This document shows positions 59,655-64,000 of a DNA stretch of 64,000 bases, piece by piece; the stretch's first letter is position 1, and each line of letters begins with the position of its first letter. Both the position numbers and the translations under genes were made by a program. Below the pieces are notes generated by a model. It did not search any database and had not been told where the DNA came from. It worked only from the letters and a program-made list of their open reading frames with translations. Origin of the DNA: Pipra filicauda. Taxonomy: Eukaryota; Chordata; Aves; Passeriformes; Pipridae. The stretch covers positions 422,851 to 486,850 of the forward strand of contig NW_024104367.1 of the NCBI RefSeq assembly GCF_003945595.2, given 5' to 3'.

Positions 59655-60740
59655 GGCAGCCCGTGGCTTGGACAGGGGTACTCTCTGCTGGGTTAGGAAC
59701 TGGCTGGAGGGACAGGCTCAGACAGTGGTGGGGTACGGTGCTGCACCCAGCTGGGATCCAGTCACTAGTGGTGTCCCCAAGGGATCAGTGTTGGTCTCAG
59801 TTCTATTTAATATCTTTATTGATGATCTGGATGAGGGGATTGAGTCCACCATCAGCAAATTTGCAGATGACACTAAGCTGGGGGGGAGTGTCGATCAGCT
59901 GGAAGGCAGGAGGGCTCTGCAGAGGCACCTGGACAGGCTGGATCCATGGGCTGATTCCAACGGGATGAGGTTCAACAAGGCCAAGTGCAGTGTCCTGCAC
60001 TTTGGCCACAACAACCCCTGGCAGCTCCAGGCTGGGACAGAGTGGCTGAAGAGCAGCCAGGCAGGAAGGGACCTGGATGTTTGGATGGACAGGAAGCTGA
60101 ACAGGAGCCAGAGTGTGCCCAGAAGGCCAATGGATTCTGGCCTGGATCAGGAACAGTGTGGCCAACAGGTCCAGGGAAGTGATTCTGCCCCTGTACCGAG
60201 CTCTGGTGAGGCCACGCCTCGAGTGCTGTGTCCAGCTCTGGGCCCTCAGCTCAGGAAGGACATGGAGGGGCTGGAGCAGGTGCAGAGAAGAGCAACAAGG
60301 CTGGGGAAGGGTCTGGAGTACAAGTGATGTGAGGCTGAGGGAGCTGGGGTTGTTCAGCCTGGAGAGGAGGCTCAAGGGAGACCTCCTTGCTCTCTGCAAC
60401 TCCCTGAAAGGAGGGGGAAGCCAGGGAGGGTGTCGGTCTCTGCTCCCAGGAACCAGCAGTAGGACAAGAAGGCTTAGTCTTAAGCTGTGCCAGGGGAGGT
60501 TTAGGTTGGATATTAGGAAGAAATTTTTTACAGAAAGAGTGATCAGACATTGGAATGGGCTGCCCAGGGAAGTAGTGGATTATCTGTCCCTGGAGATTTT
60601 TAAGATGAGACTGGATATGGCATTAGTGCCATGGTCTGTGAACCATGGCAGTGTTGGATAAAGGGTTGGACTTTATGATCTCAGAGGTCTTTTCCAACCT
60701 GGTTGATTCTAGGATTCTAGGATTCTATAATTCTATGATC
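59655..60740 (+). mobile_element. CR1 LINE, 1.1-kb copy with broken reverse-transcriptase ORF and complete 3' end
   Basis: The longest CR1 in the window. The ORF at 59668-60327 encodes part of the CR1 reverse transcriptase: GVPKGSV near residues 35-41 (usually GVPQGS), LFNIFIDDLDEG near 46-57 and the catalytic FADD at residues 65-68 (59860-59871). Later consensus words occur in alternating frames: a second frame near 60130-60240 (ALVRPRLECCVQLWA), back to the first (DMEGLEQVQRRAT), then the second again after about 60325 (LRELGLFSLERR; RFRLDIRKKFFTERV). At least three frame changes therefore break it. The 3' UTR ends in a tail of ATTCTAGG/ATTCTATA octamers. The endonuclease and N-terminal polymerase are missing. 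It is not functional. Confidence 0.97.
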
Positions 60741-60857
60741 TACCAAACCACTCCAAGGGTTCCTATAGAAATTCCCTGACAGCCTTGTGGGCTACCACTG
60801 TGATTGATGACTTCTTAGGCACAAATGACTCCTAAAGAGTGTTCTAGTAAAGAATTA
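60741..60857. other. Spacer between convergent CR1 copies
   Basis: About 115 bp of unique sequence separate the 3' tails of two CR1 copies in opposite orientation. Confidence 0.6.
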
Positions 60858-61200
60858 CATAGAATCATAGATTCATAGACTCTTGAGTTAGAAGAGACCC
60901 ACAAGGATCATCGAGTCCAACTCTTGGCCCTGCACAGGACCATCCCCAAAAGTCACACCGTGTGCCTGAGAGCCTTGTCCAAATGCTTCTTGAGCTCTGC
61001 CAGGCTTGGTGCTGTGACCACTTCCCTGGGGAGCCTGTTCCAGTGCCCAATCACTCTCTGGGTGAAGACCTTTTCCTTAATATCCAACCTAAACCTCTCT
61101 GACGCAGTTTCATGCCACTCCCTCAGGTTCTGTCACCAGAGAGAGCTCCTTGTATGGTTTCCCCTCTAGACCCTTCACCATCTTCATACAGAAGCACTTT
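60858..61200 (-). mobile_element. CR1 LINE 3' portion, 'GAGACCCACAAGGATCATCG' type
   Basis: Reading left to right: CATAGAATCATAGATTCATA (tail), GAGACCCACAAGGATCATCG, CAACTCTTGGCCCTGCACAG, GAGAGCCTTGTCCAAATGCT, GCCAGGCTTGGTGCTGTGAC, AGCCTGTTCCAGTGCCCAAT, then GACCCTTCACCATCTTCATA. It is about 340 bp of a CR1 of the same subfamily as 44272-44642. Relative to that type, an internal deletion removes the TTCATTCCATT-style part near 61110-61140. Its 5' truncation point falls close to the hairpin at 61234. Confidence 0.95.
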
Positions 61201-61233
61201 CCATGTAGAAGTGTCTAACATCCATCTCTTCTG

Positions 61234-61274
61234 GTCTATTCATCTAAACTTTTAGGAAGTTTAGATGAATAGAC
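61234..61274. other. Perfect 17-bp inverted repeat (hairpin, 7-nt loop)
   Basis: GTCTATTCATCTAAACT (61234-61250) and AGTTTAGATGAATAGAC (61258-61274) are exact reverse complements separated by TTTAGGA. No mismatch occurs in the 17-bp stem, which is far beyond chance for such a short spacing. It lies about 34 bp beyond the 5' end of the minus-strand CR1. Possible origins are template switching during replication or during CR1 integration, or the stem of a small element or RNA. Confidence 0.95.
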
Positions 61275-61596
61275 AAGCAAAGACTGATTTCCAAAATTAT
61301 GCCCCACTTCAGTGGTCTCTGTCCTTTATTGTGTTGTGTGGAAATGGCAAAAAGAGAAGCAGAAAAATACAAACCTGGGATTAGGAAGAACTGAGCCTCC
61401 CTGCTTTTTCCTGTGTGAATTTTACCAACTCATTTTTTGATTTTGCTCGTGAGTTTGTACATTTTCTTCCACAAGACGCTACAGAGCATTTTACTGTTGC
61501 GTATTAGTTGGTTGCAAAGTTTTGTGCTGATCATACAAGTTGGTAGTAATTAAGAGAAAGAGCAAAGGAAAAAGTGAAAGAGAAATTATGTGGAAG
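61275..61596. other. Unique DNA, no gene recognised
   Basis: Nothing recognisable. Confidence 0.55.
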
Positions 61597-61658
61597 AAAT
61601 AAAGGGAGAGGAGGAGAAGGAGGAGAAGGAAGAGGAGACAAGAAGGCAGGAAGGGAAG
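61597..61658. repeat. Polypurine (GGAGAA)n-like tract
   Basis: An almost pure A/G stretch with AGGAGAAGGAGGAGAAGG words, interrupted by single C residues at its right end. Confidence 0.85.
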
Positions 61659-62911
61659 AACTTTCATAATGAAGTTCTTCAGTAATTTACTTCTGAAATG
61701 ATTTTTCCTTCTGAAATTTACTTAAAGACTCACCAACTCTAAACCAACACTAAACCAGATGCTTCTATTGGAGTCAAATAAAAATGTTCTGTGAAACCAG
61801 GAAGCTCATTTTGTGAGACTATTTAACAGCAAAGCCTTTTCTTTTCATGAGTCTATTTCAATGTTTCCCCATTTTCCAATATTTTAATCTTGACTGGAGA
61901 ATTAAGAACATTTGTTCTCACTGAACTCTATTAAATCTTTGAGGCACCCAGGCAGAAAAATAAAGCTCTATAAGTCAGCTTTTTCCTTATGTCTTACCTC
62001 TCAATACAGCCTGCACATTAAATTGTCAGAGGTCTCTGAAAATATTCCCAGCTAGAGTGTGGGAAAGTGTTTATTTTTATTCCAGGTGCAAGATGAGTCC
62101 CTTTTGCCTTAATTCAACTGGAGCCTGTATTACTGTCCAGGTGCCTCACTTTGTTTCAGCAAATCTCATCCACCCAGAAGAAACTTTTCATGGTGAAACA
62201 CTACTTTTCATAGGATGAATCACTACCCGATAAACTGTAGGAAGACTTTAAGCTTCCACAGGATTATTTTTGCAGAGAGTAAATCAGTGTTTTCCAGCCT
62301 GTTTTAATTTCCCATCCCCAGCTGTATGTGTGACACATGCCCACCATGCCACTTCAGAAAGTGTTGTATTTTCTGCCCCAGTGCCTTTTTAACATTTTTC
62401 ATCCCAGCAAAGTCAGTGACTGTCCAACAGATGCTGCATCAGGGAGAACTTGAAACCTCTATTTGTTTCTTATAAACCAATAGTCTGGAAATCACAGGAG
62501 TTCCAAATAAGGATTGATGTGCTGTGCAGGCTGGCACAGAAAGAAAAATGGCCTTGTATCAGGAACGGGAAAACATGGAATGAAGCAGAGCAGCAGAAGA
62601 GACACCTTTTAGAGAACTGGGACTGAAATACAATGTTATATCCCTCCCAAATTCTTGCATTGGCCTGGAGCTCTGACCACTCGAAATTTTGCCAATCAGA
62701 TTTTACAAAGAAAAAGAAATATTTTTTTATAGTTATCAGCAAATATGAAGGAGACATGGGGGTGCAGGAGAAGTTTCTTTTTTAGTAAAATATGCTTACT
62801 TAAAAAAAAATAGTCCAATGTCTAGCTCTTGCTGGAACAGAGATGTTTAGCTGTTTCTCCTTTTCTATCTGGTTGATCATAGGAAAATAGGTTTTATTGT
62901 GAGAGATTTTA
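61659..62911. other. Unique DNA, no gene recognised
   Basis: A 95-codon minus ORF (62470-62757) with no recognised domain. No repeat was identified. Confidence 0.6.
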
Positions 62912-63075
62912 TAGGATCATAGAATGCTTTGAGTTGGAAGGGATCTTATAGGTCATAAGGGGCTTGGAACCTTCCACTATCCCAGGTTGCTCAGAGCCCA
63001 AATTGGCCTCGGACAGTTTCAGGGATGGGGCATCTACAACTTCTCTGGGCAAGCTGGTTGAGTCTCTTCACTTGC
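62912..63075 (-). mobile_element. CR1 LINE 3' end fragment with internal deletion
   Basis: TAGGATCATAGAATGCTTTG, TTGGAAGGGATCTTATAGG, then CTTCCACTATCCCAGGTTGC, GGGATGGGGCATCTACAACT and CTTCTCTGGGCAAGCTGG. The usual block with the TGCCATGGGCAGGGACAC word between TAGGTCAT and CCTTCCACT is replaced by AAGGGGCTTGGAA, which indicates an internal deletion or rearrangement. Confidence 0.93.
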
Positions 63076-63197
63076 AGAAAAGTGAAAATAATAGTAAGGA
63101 TAATTAAAAAAATACTACCTGTTATCCTGATTCATTTGGAGATGGAGTTCTTAATATTGGAAAATCAGGAATTTATCCCAAGGATCCCTTTCGGATT
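63076..63197. other. Short unique stretch
   Basis: AT-rich spacer between two CR1 copies, with nothing recognisable. Confidence 0.5.
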
Positions 63198-63417
63198 GAA
63201 TCATGGAATCATGCTATTGCTAAGGTTAGAAAAGACCTTTAAGTTCATCAAGTCCAACCATTAACCCTCACCCTCTTCCCTGCTAAGCCATGTCCACCAC
63301 TAAGCCATCTCCTCAAATGTCATCTCCACACATTTTTTGAACACTCCCAGGGATGGTGACTCCACTCCTTCCATGTGCTGCCTTTTCCAATGCTTTCAAT
63401 GTTTTCCATGAAAATGA
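63198..63417 (-). mobile_element. CR1 LINE 3' end fragment
   Basis: GAATCATGGAATCATGCTAT, GGTTAGAAAAGACCTTTAAG, CATCAAGTCCAACCATTAAC, AGCCATGTCCACCACTAAGC, TTTTTGAACACTCCCAGGGA and CCTTTTCCAATGCTTTC. This is the 'CCAACCATTAACCC' CR1 type, shared with the copy at the right window edge. A duplicated word (CTAAGCCATGTCCACCACTAAGCCAT…) sits at 63283-63310. Confidence 0.94.
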
Positions 63418-63751
63418 TCTTCCCTGGCACAAAATGAGGGATCAGGGTTCAGGAAGTGTTGTAACTCTCAAACCTGGAAGTGTGAACTACCCTGGTCCTG
63501 AGGACTCCAGGATGCTCAAACACTCAGCTGTGAAGGCTGCAGAAGTGAACAGAGGCAGAGCTGGTCATGGGGACCTCATTTCTGTGTTGGAGGAGAGGGG
63601 AAGGACATTTAATAATTAATGTTATAATATTAAGGGGAAGAACCCAGAAAGAGGTAAAGCGAAGACTGTGTAGGAGAAATTAAAGTCTCTCCATCTACCA
63701 TGGCAGCTAAGACAAAAAAACCCCAAATCCAAATTACATGTATTACATAAA
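63418..63751. other. Unique DNA, no gene recognised
   Basis: Part of an 88-codon plus ORF (63353-63619) that starts in CR1. No domain was recognised. Confidence 0.5.
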
Positions 63752-63787
63752 AATCTAACAGCAGAATCTAACAGCAGAATCTAACAG
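63752..63787. repeat. 13-bp tandem repeat (AATCTAACAGCAG), 2.8 copies
   Basis: Perfect copies begin at 63752 and 63765, and a partial copy at 63778. The perfect identity suggests a recent duplication. Confidence 0.92.
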
Positions 63788-63843
63788 TTATCTTGTTTTC
63801 ATGGATTTCTCCAGTAGAGCTTGGTATCTTCCAGATCTCATGT

Positions 63844-64000
63844 AGAATCAGAGAATCATTAAGGTTGATAAAGACTTCGAAGATCATCCAGCCCAACCAT
63901 TAACCCAGCACTGCCAAGGCCACCGCTAAACCATGTCCTCAAGTGTCACACCCACACACCTTCTGAACACTTCCAGGAATAGTGGTTCCACTGCTTCCCT
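63844..64000 (-). mobile_element. CR1 LINE 3' end fragment, cut by the window edge
   Basis: AGAATCAGAGAATCATTAAG, GACTTCGAAGATCATCCAGC, CCAACCATTAACCCAGCACT, GCTAAACCATGTCCTCAAGT and TCTGAACACTTCCAGGAAT follow CR1 consensus order to the last base. The element continues beyond the window. It is the same subfamily as 63198-63417 and in the same orientation. Confidence 0.95.

Noticed and set aside
59803..60399. 198-codon minus ORF as a gene
   Set aside because: It is antisense to the CR1 copy at 59655-60740.

Overview
This window looks like non-coding nuclear DNA from a bird, most likely a songbird. It is AT-rich, has no recognisable protein-coding gene, and its identifiable repeats are almost all CR1 non-LTR retrotransposons, the dominant interspersed repeat of avian genomes. 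I saw no Alu, B1 or L1 elements, tRNA genes, rRNA, CRISPR or prokaryotic gene organisation. The species and the assignment to passerines are inferences from the CR1 types. The window is probably a gene desert or a very large intron.

Layout. 0-5 kb: a (CTCTT)n microsatellite at the left edge, a small double hairpin, a GC-richer block with overlapping unrecognised ORFs, and a five-copy 53-bp minisatellite whose units each carry paired inverted E-boxes. 5-15 kb: unique AT-rich DNA with two candidate regulatory patches rich in homeodomain/POU-type motifs, a possible ancient MIR-like SINE, and small CR1 pieces. 15-19 kb: a CR1 copy, then an isolated CpG-dense block with nested inverted repeats (about 16.86-17.13 kb), a homeodomain P2-type palindrome, and a long (GAA)n polypurine tract. 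19-30 kb: unique DNA, several CR1 3' ends (one pair forms an inverted repeat), and an LTR-like stretch near 23.4-24.2 kb. 30-49 kb: sparse CR1 tails, AT-rich tracts and several microsatellites. 49-64 kb: the densest CR1 part, including the longest copy (59.66-60.74 kb), which keeps a broken reverse-transcriptase region with its FADD motif, faces another CR1 tail-to-tail, and lies close to a perfect 17-bp hairpin.

No set of genes works together here. Every CR1 copy is 5'-truncated and/or frameshifted and appears dead. The sequence that may have function is the unique DNA. The best candidates are the E-box minisatellite (2.42-2.67 kb) and the CpG-rich stem-loop block with its flank (16.68-17.64 kb). 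Both are inferences that need conservation, chromatin or transcript data.
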